Shown piece by piece: positions 19,482 through 28,800 of a stretch of 64,000 nucleotides of DNA; position 1 is the first letter of the stretch; every line of letters starts with the position of its first letter. The position numbers were made by a program, and so were the translations under genes. The stretch lies in assembly GCA_963210315.1 (NCBI GenBank), contig OY723307.1:496001-560000 (forward strand). Reading direction: 5' to 3'. A model generated the notes under the pieces. It searched no databases, was not told the DNA's origin, and saw nothing but the letters and a program-made list of their open reading frames with translations. This DNA is from Rhynchopus euleeides (taxonomy: Eukaryota; Euglenozoa; Diplonemea; Diplonemida; Diplonemidae).

Positions 19482-19846
19482 CCTGGGACCCCCCGTGTAT
19501 AAGTCCCCCCCCCCTTACCCCCGTGTTTAAGTCCCCCCCTGGGGGTCTGGCAGGGGGGGGACTTAAACACAGGGGGACCTAAACACGGGGGTGGGCTGGT
19601 CTGGAGGGTCATCAGGTGGCCCCTAGGCCCTCCAGGTGCTGTCAGAGTCGAAAAGTGGGGTGCCAAAAGTCCATCCGGACCGGAATTACCCCCCTACGAC
19701 AGCAGAGGAAGAGGTCTTCTTGGTCTCCACTGTGCCACCCCCGTGTTTAAGCCCCCCCTGTGTTTAGGTCCGCCCCCCCCGTGTTTAAGTCCCCCCCGGC
19801 CGAAAATCGCCTCCAGGGGGGGGACTTAAACACGGGGGGTCCCAGG
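19482..19846 (+). mobile_element. 365-bp TA-flanked MITE, copy 1
   Basis: Begins CCTGGGACCCCCCGTGT and ends with its inverse, flanked by TA on both sides (19480-19481 and 19847-19848). Internally rich in CCCCCGTGTTTAAG and its complement. No coding capacity. It is identical, apart from homopolymer lengths and single bases, to the inverted copy at 20443-20807. Confidence 0.8.
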
Positions 19847-19881
19847 TATACATGTATAATAGTTGACATGCAAGTATTATA

Positions 19882-20406
19882 CCGTAAACAGAATAAATCT
19901 GGACCGTAAGAAGTCCTGGACGTAATAATGCTGGACCGTAAAAATTCTGGACCCCGGGGGTCCAAACCGATTGGACCTTTTTTCCGGTCCAGAGTGGTTT
20001 GCTGTTCCCCCCAAGGTCACCGGGTTTCTGCTCCCGCGGGAAGCGTTCACAAGCGTGAACGGGACTTCCCCAGCCCCTTGACTGATCTGGACCCCCTTCC
20101 CCTTCGGCCCCTTGACTGATCTGGACCCCCACGAGTGGGGGTCTGAACCCCACTATCGGGGGTCGTATGGGCACCAATAATAGGCAGTGCAGACTCCCGA
20201 TATCGGGGGTCCAGACTCCCAATAGCGGGGGTCGCTCTGACCCCGCCCCAGACCCCCGCTCCAGGGGGTGGGGGTCCACCGTGTGAGAAATCGCCATGTA
20301 TCGCCAAGTCCCCCAAACTGGTCTGGACCGGACAAATTCTGGACCTCGGGGGGGGTCTGGAGGTGGATTGGACCTTTTTTACGGTTCAGATTTATTCTGT
20401 TTACGG
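19882..20406. mobile_element. 525-bp TA-flanked MITE with CCGTAAAC termini
   Basis: The terminal inverted repeat CCGTAAACAGAATAAATCTG runs inward from 19882 and is mirrored at the right end (20406). TA dinucleotides flank both ends. Inside are repeats of TGGACCGTAA and GACCCCC-type palindromes. It belongs to the same family as the 808-bp element at 39951-40758. No coding capacity. Confidence 0.8.
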
Positions 20407-20442
20407 TACATGTATAATACATGTATTATACTTGTAGTTATA

Positions 20443-20807
20443 CCTGGGACCCCCCGTGTTTAAGTCCCCCCCCTGGAGGCGATTTTCGGCCGGGGGGGAC
20501 TTAAACACGGGGGGGGCGGACCTAAACACAGGGGGGGCTTAAACACGGGGGTGGCACAGTGGAGACCAAGAAGACCTCTTCCTCTGCTGTCGTAGGGGGG
20601 TAATTCCGGTCCGGATGGACTTTTGGCACCCCACTTTTCGACTCAGACAGCACCTGGAGGGCCTAGGGGCCACCTGATGACCCTCCAGACCAGCCCACCC
20701 CCGTGTTTAGGTCCCCCTGTGTTTAAGTCCCCCCCCTGCCAGACCCCCAGGGGGGGACTTAAACACGGGGGTAAGGGGGGGGGGACTTATACACGGGGGG
20801 TCCCAGG
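20443..20807 (-). mobile_element. 365-bp TA-flanked MITE, copy 2 (inverted)
   Basis: Inverted copy of 19482-19846, flanked by TA (20441-20442 and 20808-20809). The equal lengths and near identity suggest recent duplication or inversion. Confidence 0.8.
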
Positions 20808-20954
20808 TACATGTAAAATTTACAAGATCCCACCGTGGCACTGCGTCATTGGTAGGGGGGGGGGGGAGGGGGTGATATCCTGATTTGAAATGTGGTGGTG
20901 GCGGAAGGAGGATGGGGCGGGGGGGGGGGGGGGTGCGGAGAGAGAGAGAGAGAG

Positions 20955-23611
20955 ATGAAGCTAGCGAAGTCCAAGTCGGGCACCTGCGGCGTCGACGGCT
21001 GGAGACTGGAAGAGGTTGCACTTCTGCCGGTGGGGCTAATGGATGGGTTTGCAGCCCTCTTCAACAGCATCGAGCGTACCGGCTCTTGGCCCGAGGCGCT
21101 GAGAACCGCACTGGTGACGCTCATCCCCAAGAGCGAATACGCTGGCGACCCGCTCGGACTTCGGCCCATCACGGTCACGAGCCTGGTGTACCGCATATGG
21201 GCTTGCCGCCGTCTGCAGGATGTTGTCGTATGGCAGGAGGGCTGGATTGACCCCTCTCAACACGGCTTCCGCCCCGGCCACCGCGCCGACGACGCGCTGA
21301 TGGACCTCACGACCCAGATTGAGGAAACGCTCCTGGACAAGGACACCTCGATCTACCTCCTGGCGCTCGACTTCTCGAAATGTTTCGACAGGGTACCCCA
21401 GCGCCTAGTCCTGGAGCTGGCGCGTGCAATGGGGCTGCACGAGCGCATCCTCCGGCCGCTGGAAGCGATGTACTCGCGCCTCCGCCGTCGCTTCAAGACC
21501 CCGCTCGGAGTGGGGGGGGAGTTCGATGTGACGAACGGAATTCTTCAGGGCTGCCCATTGTCGGTCGTCCTCATCAACGCGTTGCTCTCCGTCCTGGTGA
21601 AAGCGATCCAGGAAGAGAGCGGGGGGGCCCTCAGCATATCGTACGCGGATGACGCCACTATCATCTCGCGTGTCTCTGAGGCGCTGACACAACGTGGCGC
21701 GGACATCACGGGCGAGTTCTGCGCAATAACAGGAATGCGCCTAAACGAAAAGAAGACCATTGCCATGGGCGTGCATCGCGTGGACCCCTCCTCTGGCGCA
21801 CGCCCTCGATATGTCGGCACCATCGCTGTAAATGGGGCCACCTTCCCCACCAAAACCGCCTCACCTGCACTAGGCGTGCGCGTCTGTGTGTCACCAGCGT
21901 TCATAGACCGCGGCGACGACGGACGGGCGAGTAAAGCGCATGCCCCCTTACGCCGCCTGGGCAGCTCGCCTGCGACCTTTGAGCAGCGACACGGCCTGAT
22001 TGCTGGCGCAGTCATGCCCCGAGCGATCTTCGGTGGCTGGTATGCGCCCATTGACCACCGGGTCCTCCGCGACCTAGAGACCCGAGCCTCAAACTGCCTA
22101 TACGGTGACCGCCATCCCTCCCGCAGCACCGCAGCGGCCCTCTCCATTGCCTCGAAGGGACACCTCCTTCACCCAGGAATCATAGTGCCGTATCGCATGC
22201 TGCTCCTACTTCTAGATTCCTGCCGCCGCCTACCAGAATTGATCCCGCGATTCAACCGCATTCGGGCCATGTATGCACAAAAAACACGCATCGACGTCCC
22301 CCTCGGGCCTATCGGGCTTGCGCTCAAGAAAGGACTGCCGCCGGCCTCCCTCACCTGCGGCGACGATGTTTCCCTCATATCTGCTCCAGGAGGTTCCGAA
22401 CCACTGCTTTCACTCGAAGTGGCGGCACGGAACCATGTGCTACGCGAGGCGCTGCGTCACAACATCTGGCGAAGGCTTGCTATCTCCAGACCCTCCTTCG
22501 GCGGTGTGGAGGACGGCGTTGACACCGTGCTGACAAACGACTTCTGGCAATCATGTGGGGATCCTGTGCTCGCCGCTGCGATGCGCTGCATTATTGTTGG
22601 GGGCGTGTTCCTGGCAGACCGCTGGGGACGCAATAAGCTTGGGGCTGCGACGGACTCCGGGCCTGACGGGCCGGAGGCCGAGCGCTCGACCGCTCCTACT
22701 CCACCTCCTGTGACCGCTGCCGACCACGCCACAGCAACCGCGGACGGCGACGCTGCCGGTGACACCGATGATGACGACGACTCGTCGAGCTCAGCCCCGT
22801 CCGAGTTCGATGTCCTCGACGACTCGGGTGAGGTGCCCCTACCCCTCACAGCAACACAGCCGGAGCCGGGTAGCGACCGCCTCTGCCGGAATTGCGATAC
22901 GGGCTCCCCCGAAACCGTCACGCATCTCTTCTGGGAATGCCCTGCCCACAACGACGTCCGTGCCCGGGAGCGGTACGCGGGTCTCTGTGAGGAGCGCCTC
23001 TCATGGCCGCCCTGCCTAGCCAACTGGGGCATCATACCGAAACCCCTATCCGGTACGGTGCGGGCGAAGGACCTGCACCACCTAATGAGCACGATAGTCG
23101 CCCGCAGAGATGTGCTGGAACGTGAGCGCCTCGGGGTATCCCCCACTGTTTGCGCGTGGGACGCAGCGCTAGCGCGACCCGCTGCGCCCCACCAGTCCGA
23201 CCTGGCCTCACTGCCGGACAACCCACCCCGCTGGACTCACGGAGAGTGCATCATGCGTGCCCTGCGGGCCTGGCTCGGTCGTCTCACCTGGACGAGGGAG
23301 GGGTCCATCTCCTTCTGCGAGCTCGCCATCGACTTCGAGGTCTTCTCCGGGCTCGACGTCTGCCCGATCGCTACTGGCGCCCCGGCAGGAACCCAGCCCG
23401 CCCCACTCAACATGCGTGGACGCATGATGGGGCAGATGTTGAAATACCTTGTCTCCCAGTGTGAAGCAGTTAACCTCCGCGCGCCCCTGCCTGGCGCGTT
23501 TGTCTCGCGTGTCTACTGCCTCCGCGCGGTGGGGGTGAAGGAAGTCTGGGGCGGTCTTGAGCCGCGCCCCCGCTTTGCCTGCCACGGGCTCACCACCCGT
23601 ATCCTGATCGA
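20955..23611 (+). pseudogene. Non-LTR retrotransposon A, 5'-truncated, part 1 (RT and downstream)
   Basis: An open frame from just upstream of the reverse transcriptase domain. It begins at KSKSGTCGVDGW, equivalent to about residue 566 of element B ORF2 at 25853-32335, so the endonuclease half is absent. RT motifs are RPITVTSLVYRIWACRR, LALDFSKCFDRVPQ, GILQGCPLSVVLIN and the catalytic SYADD. Further on come a C2HC zinc knuckle (CRNCDTGSPETVTHLFWEC) and the conserved region ending VWGGLEPRPRFACHG. The frame is cut at 23611 by the inserted unit 23612-32469 and resumes at 32475. A GA microsatellite lies directly before 20955. The RT core looks intact, but the element is 5'-truncated and interrupted. 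Confidence 0.9.
23607..23611. repeat. Target-site duplication ATCGA, left copy
   Basis: ATCGA directly precedes the inverted repeat TGGGGTAATC and recurs directly after its mirror at 32470-32474. Confidence 0.85.
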
Positions 23612-23651
23612 TGGGGTAATCAGGCTGGGGGAAAAAACAACAAATCACAAC
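23612..23651 (+). repeat. Left terminal inverted repeat of the composite unit
   Basis: Matches the reverse complement of 32431-32469 with a single extra G. Followed by arrays of TTGTGAT-type subterminal repeats to about 23815. Confidence 0.88.
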
Positions 23652-25208
23652 GAATCACACCCGATCACAACAAATCACAACGCCAAATGTTGTGATTTGT
23701 TGTGATTTGTTGCGATTTGTTGCGATTTGTTGTGGCCAGTTGTGATTTGTTGCGACCAGTTGTGACGACTTGTGACCCTTTTGTGATGAGTTGTGATGAG
23801 TTGTGATGAGGTGTCCTGGGCAAGACGTTAAACTACCTGGGAGGGCTTCCCCAGACCATGACGGGTGCTTGCACCAGGAGTTTGAAACAGCCACTCATGC
23901 CTTGCGATGCTCAAGTGCCTGCTGGACCCCTATGTCCTTCAGGCCCCAAAGCAGGCAACGATATGGGAGCAACCTAACAGGGGAGGTGAAGAGGGCACGG
24001 GTCTTAGCCTGATGACACACTGCAACCTCAAGGTGACTGGCGACACCTCTCCCACAGTCTGCGGCGACTCTGCCGTGGCGACAAGGCTTCCTGTCATGGG
24101 AGATCGCTGCGTGGATCAACGTGGCACTACCCGTGTGCTCGGCAGGTTGTTTCGGCACCTGTTTTCTCCGTGTCATGCTTTTCGTGAGCGTGTCAGGGAT
24201 GTTGGCACACGCTGGGGAGGGTTCACATGATGACATAACATATATCAGAAGCACACACCCACGTGGCGCTGTCCTTGGCAGGACTTTGAAAGTGCCGCCT
24301 TGATATCCTTGTTGGATAGAACCCTCATATCACACCCTCAATCAGCTGACGATCTGTTGTGATCTGTTGTGATCTGTTGTGATCTGTTGTGATCTGTTGT
24401 GATCGCGATCCAAAATTTAAAAAATTTAAAATTTTGGATCGCGGGCGGTCTTGAGCCGCGCCCCCGCTTTGCCTGCCACGGGCTCACCACCCGTATCCTG
24501 ATCGATGGGGTAATCAGGCTGGGGGAAAAAACAACAAATCACAACGAATCACACCCGATCACAACAAATCACAACGCCAAATGTTGTGATTTGTTGTGAT
24601 TTGTTGCGATTTGTTGCGATTTGTTGTGGCCAGTTGTGATTTGTTGCGACCAGTTGTGACGACTTGTGACCCTTTTGTGATGAGTTGTGATGAGTTGTGA
24701 TGAGGTGTGATCTGTTGTGATCTGTTGTGATCGCGATCCAAAATTTCAAAAATTTAAAATTTTGGATCGCGATCACAACAGATCTATGTCCTTCAGGCCC
24801 CAAAGCAGGCAACGATATGGGAGCAACCTAACAGGGGAGGTGAAGAGGGCACGGGTCTTAGCCTGATGACACACTGCAACCTCAAGGTGACTGGCGACAC
24901 CTCTCCCACAGTCTGCGGCGACTCTGCCGTGGCGACAAGGCTTCCTGTCATGGGAGATCGCTGCGTGGATCAACGTGGCACTACCCGTGTGCTCGGCAGG
25001 TTGTTTCGGCACCTGTTTTCTCCGTGTCATGCTTTTCGTGAGCGTGTCAGGGATGTTGGCACACGCTGGGGAGGGTTCACATGATGACATAACATATATC
25101 AGAAGCACACACCCACGTGGCGCTGTCCTTGGCAGGACTTTGAAAGTGCCGCCTTGATATCCTTGTTGGATAGAACCCTCATATCACACCCTCAATCAGC
25201 TGACGATC
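23652..25208. repeat. Duplicated left-end region with TTGTGATC arrays and hairpins
   Basis: The block from 23548 (64 bp of element A plus the unit's left end) to about 23815 recurs at 24443-24710. The block 23931-24354 recurs at 24785-25208. Between the copies, 23816-23930 in copy 1 is replaced by a hairpin in copy 2. Tandem TGTTGTGATC 10-mers lie at about 24352-24405. The copies are almost identical. Because element A flank is included, the duplication arose after insertion. No gene was recognised inside. Confidence 0.85.
24702..24784. repeat. GATC-containing hairpin
   Basis: An inverted repeat centred in an AAATTT-rich loop. GATCTGTTGTGATCGCGATC on one side is mirrored as GATCGCGATCACAACAGATC on the other. 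A shorter version, cut on the right by element A sequence, is at about 24395-24443. Confidence 0.8.
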
Positions 25209-25282
25209 GGGTGTGATTTGTTGTGAGCGACCCGCCGCTGTGGATCAGGCCCGCAGGGAAGGAGGACAACCGGCCGACTCCG

Positions 25283-25804
25283 ATGCAGCGGTACACTCCT
25301 CCTAAGGGTCAGCAGAAGGGCAAGCACGTCCGCCTGCCCGAACGCCCCGACATCGACCTGAAGGACGAGAAGGAGTTCCCCCCTCTGGGTGCGACAACCA
25401 CCGCTGCGAACCCTGATGCGACGGCGCCTACGACGACGGCTGCCATCGATGACACGGTGGAGATGGAGGGTGGCGAGCAGGAGGCGGGCAAAAAGGCCAA
25501 GCGGAAGCGGACGGACGCCGCAGACGACGACGACGGCAACTCCCAGCAAGCGCCCTCCCTGGCATCAAAGCTGATGCACGTGGTGATGTCCGCGGTGTCA
25601 CCCAGCCGCAGCCGTGACGCGCCCCCGCCTGAGCACACCCATTCCTACGACACCCTCAAGCAGCCGCGCTGTCAGGTGGTGGGTGGCTTCACCTGTGATG
25701 TCTGCGAGGAGAGCCGGAACAAGGGCCAGGTACGCCGGAAGTGCCTCACTGAGGGATGCCAGGTGCACGCCTGCGCGGTGTGCTCCGCTGATGTGCGGCA
25801 GTGA
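25283..25804 (+). CDS. Retrotransposon B ORF1, zinc-binding protein ending at TGA
   Basis: From ATG 25283 to TGA 25802-25804 (173 aa). Lys-rich, with a polar middle (AGKKAKRKRTDAADDDD) and a C-terminal Cys pattern CDVC-x11-C-x4-C-x5-CAVC that could bind zinc. Nucleic-acid binding is typical of ORF1 products of such elements, but the family is not recognised. The frame continues beyond the TGA without shift through 16 more codons into the 2A-like peptide and ORF2. ORF1-2A-ORF2 was therefore probably one reading frame, either ancestrally or by readthrough. The frame is open upstream to about 25217, but no earlier ATG exists. Confidence 0.65.
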   Translation: MQRYTPPKGQQKGKHVRLPERPDIDLKDEKEFPPLGATTTAANPDATAPTTTAAIDDTVEMEGGEQEAGKKAKRKRTDAADDDDGNSQQAPSLASKLMHVVMSAVSPSRSRDAPPPEHTHSYDTLKQPRCQVVGGFTCDVCEESRNKGQVRRKCLTEGCQVHACAVCSADVRQ

Positions 25805-25846
25805 CTGCGCTCCCCGCGCTCTATTGCCGACGCTGCCCGCGTAACC

Positions 25847-25885
25847 TTGCTGATGGGTGGGGACATCGAAACGAACCCTGGCCCC
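25847..25885 (+). other. 2A-like translational-skipping peptide (DIETNPGP)
   Basis: The encoded sequence LLMGGDIETNPGP fits the 2A consensus D-(V/I)-E-x-N-P-G-P preceded by hydrophobic residues. Skipping would occur between Gly (25880-25882) and Pro (25883-25885). 2A-like peptides at the N-terminus of non-LTR retrotransposon ORFs are known from trypanosomes and several animals. Confidence 0.85.
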
Positions 25886-28800
25886 ACCAACAACCTGGTT
25901 GTAGCGACACTGAATGTGACCTCACTGGACGCGCACTTCGACGTGCTTCGTGATGTGCCGGCGCACGTGGTGGGCCTGCAGGAGACTTGCAGCTCGCGGC
26001 GCCAACAAGAGGAGGTCGACTGGGTGCTGCGTAAGGGGGATGGGCGTCCGCAGGAGTGGGCCTTTCTGTGGGGTAAAGAGCGCCCCCCCAGGAGATCGAA
26101 AAACGCGCCGTCCGGCAACATCGCGTGTGGGCAACGTGGGGGTGGGGTGGCCACCATGGTGCGCCAGCCGTGTGTGTCGCGCGCCGTTCCGAACAGCGCC
26201 ATCACTGCGGGGTTTGAAGATGGCAGGGTCATGCACAGCATGGTGGCGCTCGGGTCGGGGGCCACGTTCCTCCATGTCTTCGTGGTGTACGCGCACTCGG
26301 GGTGCGACAACAAAACAGTGGCTGCCAGGGAGGCCCTCCTGAACTCTGTGTTGTTCGAGGCGCAGGCGCAGGTGGGTGGTGCTCCAGCGGTGGTACTGGG
26401 GAACCTCAACACGGATGTTGCGCGGTCGCCGACCCTCCGCAGAGCGCTGGAGAATGAGTGGGTCGACGCAGCGGTGCTCCAGGCTACGAGGAGCGATGGT
26501 GACCCCCCGCCGACCTACACCTCTACACGTGCCAGCTCGCGAATCGACTACGTCCTGATGAACCGAATCGCAGCGCAAAGTTTCGTGAGCTGCTCGACCT
26601 CGCTGGCTGGGGTGCCGAACCACTCGCTGGTGAGTGTCACGCTGGACTCGCTCGCCTTCGCGCAGGAGACCCTGAGGTACAAGGTGCCCCGTGCAATTCC
26701 TGCACCCCCCCGGTCACCTGACGCGGACGAGACACCCCCGGAGCCACCCGACCTTGCGCCGTTCTACGACGCGGTGAAACGGGAAGCAGTCGAGGATGCG
26801 TGGATGATCCTTTCTGGGATGTGCGAGCGTCATCTGCTGGACGGGAGCGAGGTGGCGGCGTCAGAGGAGCGGTCATACCTCGGGAGGGGCGCAGCGCGAG
26901 AACCGCAGCGGGTACGTGTGGCGGCGCCGAGCTCCGCCACCTTGGGCACAGTCGCGACGGCGAAGGAGCTGAGGTACAGCGCGACCATCAGCCGCATGGA
27001 GCACTACGTGCGCGCTCGCTCCTGCGTAAAAAGTGGTCCGGGCGCGGTGTCGGGGCAACTTGTCCGCTGCTGGCGCAAGTGTCGCAACGTCCTACGTGAA
27101 CTACCTCAGGAGTGTGGGGTGACGAGCCACCTGCTGGGCTCCGTCCCCGACGTCGCGACTGTGAAGAAGCTGCTGCATGCTGTGCGCGGACGCCTTCACG
27201 ACATCAACCGAGAGGCGTGCAAGGCGCGGAAACAGCGTTGGCGGGGGACTGTGCGCCAGATGTTCGCCTCCGACCGCAAAAGCCTTGTGACTGTCCTGAA
27301 GGGTAGCCCGGGCCAAGCCGCCGACACGGTGAAGAAGGGGAACGGTGAACTGACGGCGAAGGTGTCGGAAATGGACGCCATCCTCATGGAAGCCTGGGCG
27401 CCCATCCACCGGATGTACACGGGCGACAGGGCGGAGCCGGAGTTTGCGCCTTTCGCACGGGAGTACGACGGGCTGTTCGAGAAGCACCCTATGCAGGTGG
27501 AAGACGTCAGCGGCTCCGACTTGCTGGAGATGCTGAAGCGGAGGAAAAAGAAGTCTGCTGCGTGTGGTGTCGACGGCTGGCGCATGGACGAGCTGCAGCG
27601 GCTGCCCCTCCCTCTCATGGACGGGTTTGCTGCCTTCTTCAACCTGGTGGAACGGACGGGGAAATGGCCGAAGGGGCTGCTCACGGCCCTGGTGTCGCTG
27701 ATCCCGAAGAGCGAAGACCTCTCGCCTACGAACCTCCGGCCTATCACGGTCACCAGTGCGGTCTACCGCCTGTGGGCGTGCCGCCGTCTCATCGACATAA
27801 TGAAGTGGCAGGAGACGTGGGCCCTGGACACGCAGCACGGCTTCCGCCAGGGGCATAGGTGCGAGGATGTCCTTAACGAACTGACGACTCTGATTGAGGA
27901 GACCCTCCTGGATGATTCCAAACAGCTGTACCTGCTGGCCCTGGACTTCCAGAAGTGCTTCGACCGGGTACCCCAGAAGCTCGTCTTGGAGCTGGCGGAG
28001 GCCATGGGGCTGCACCAGCGCATCCTGCGCCCCCTCAAAACGATGTACAGTGGGCTGAAGAGACGCTTCAAGCTGCCCTTAGGTGTTGGCGGGCGCTTCG
28101 AGGTGACCAACGGGATCCTGCAGGGCTGCCCTATATCGGTCATCCTGATCAACGCCCTCCTCTCGGTCATGTTTAAGGCCGTCGACGTGCGCGTGCCATC
28201 AGTGTCTTCGCAGTCCTTCGCCGACGATGGGACGCTTGTATCTCAGGAGGATGAGGCGTCGGTGCAGCAGGCTGTCGATGTCGTGGTAGGCTTCTGCAAC
28301 ATCACCGGCATGGCCCTCAACGTCAAGAAGACGGTGGCGATGGGGATCCCGAGGGGCTCGTCGGGTTTCAGGAGGCGACACCCATACGTGGGACAGGTGC
28401 GTGTTCAGGACAACATCCTCCCGACTGAGACAGCGTCGAAGATCCTCGGTGCAAAGGCCTGCGTCTCTGACAAGGTGCAGGTGCGCCGCAACGACGCGCG
28501 ACTCGAGAGCCACAAACCCCTGCTCATGCGACTTCCGACCTCTCCGCTGAGCACACGACAACGGGCGGAAATTGTGGCGTCGAATGTCGTGTCGAGCACG
28601 GTGTCGGGCGGAGCGTTTGCCCCTCTGTCGAAGACGGCGACGCAGCGTCTTCGAAGCCGTTTAACGACAGGCATCCTCGGCGTCAAGCACCCCTCCCGCA
28701 GTGTAGGCGCGATGCTCACCATCCTGCACAAAGCCCACCGTGTAGATCCGGCGATAGCCAACTCTTACCGGATCCTGTGCAATCTCTTCGACACGTGTGT

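Larger units (their letters stand above)
19235..20839. repeat. 1.6-kb composite palindrome abutting the acyltransferase-like gene
   Basis: The outer 30 or so bases (from GCCACGGTGGGATC at 19235) recur inverted up to 20839. Inside lie TACATGTATA-rich DNA (19262-19480, itself palindromic), two inverted 365-bp elements and a central 525-bp element. The outer arm merges with the 5' coding end of the acyltransferase-like gene, so the palindrome either inserted there or grew from it. Confidence 0.85.

Noticed and set aside
24352-24405. CRISPR-like direct repeats
   Set aside because: Contiguous 10-mer tandem repeats without spacers in a eukaryotic transposon.
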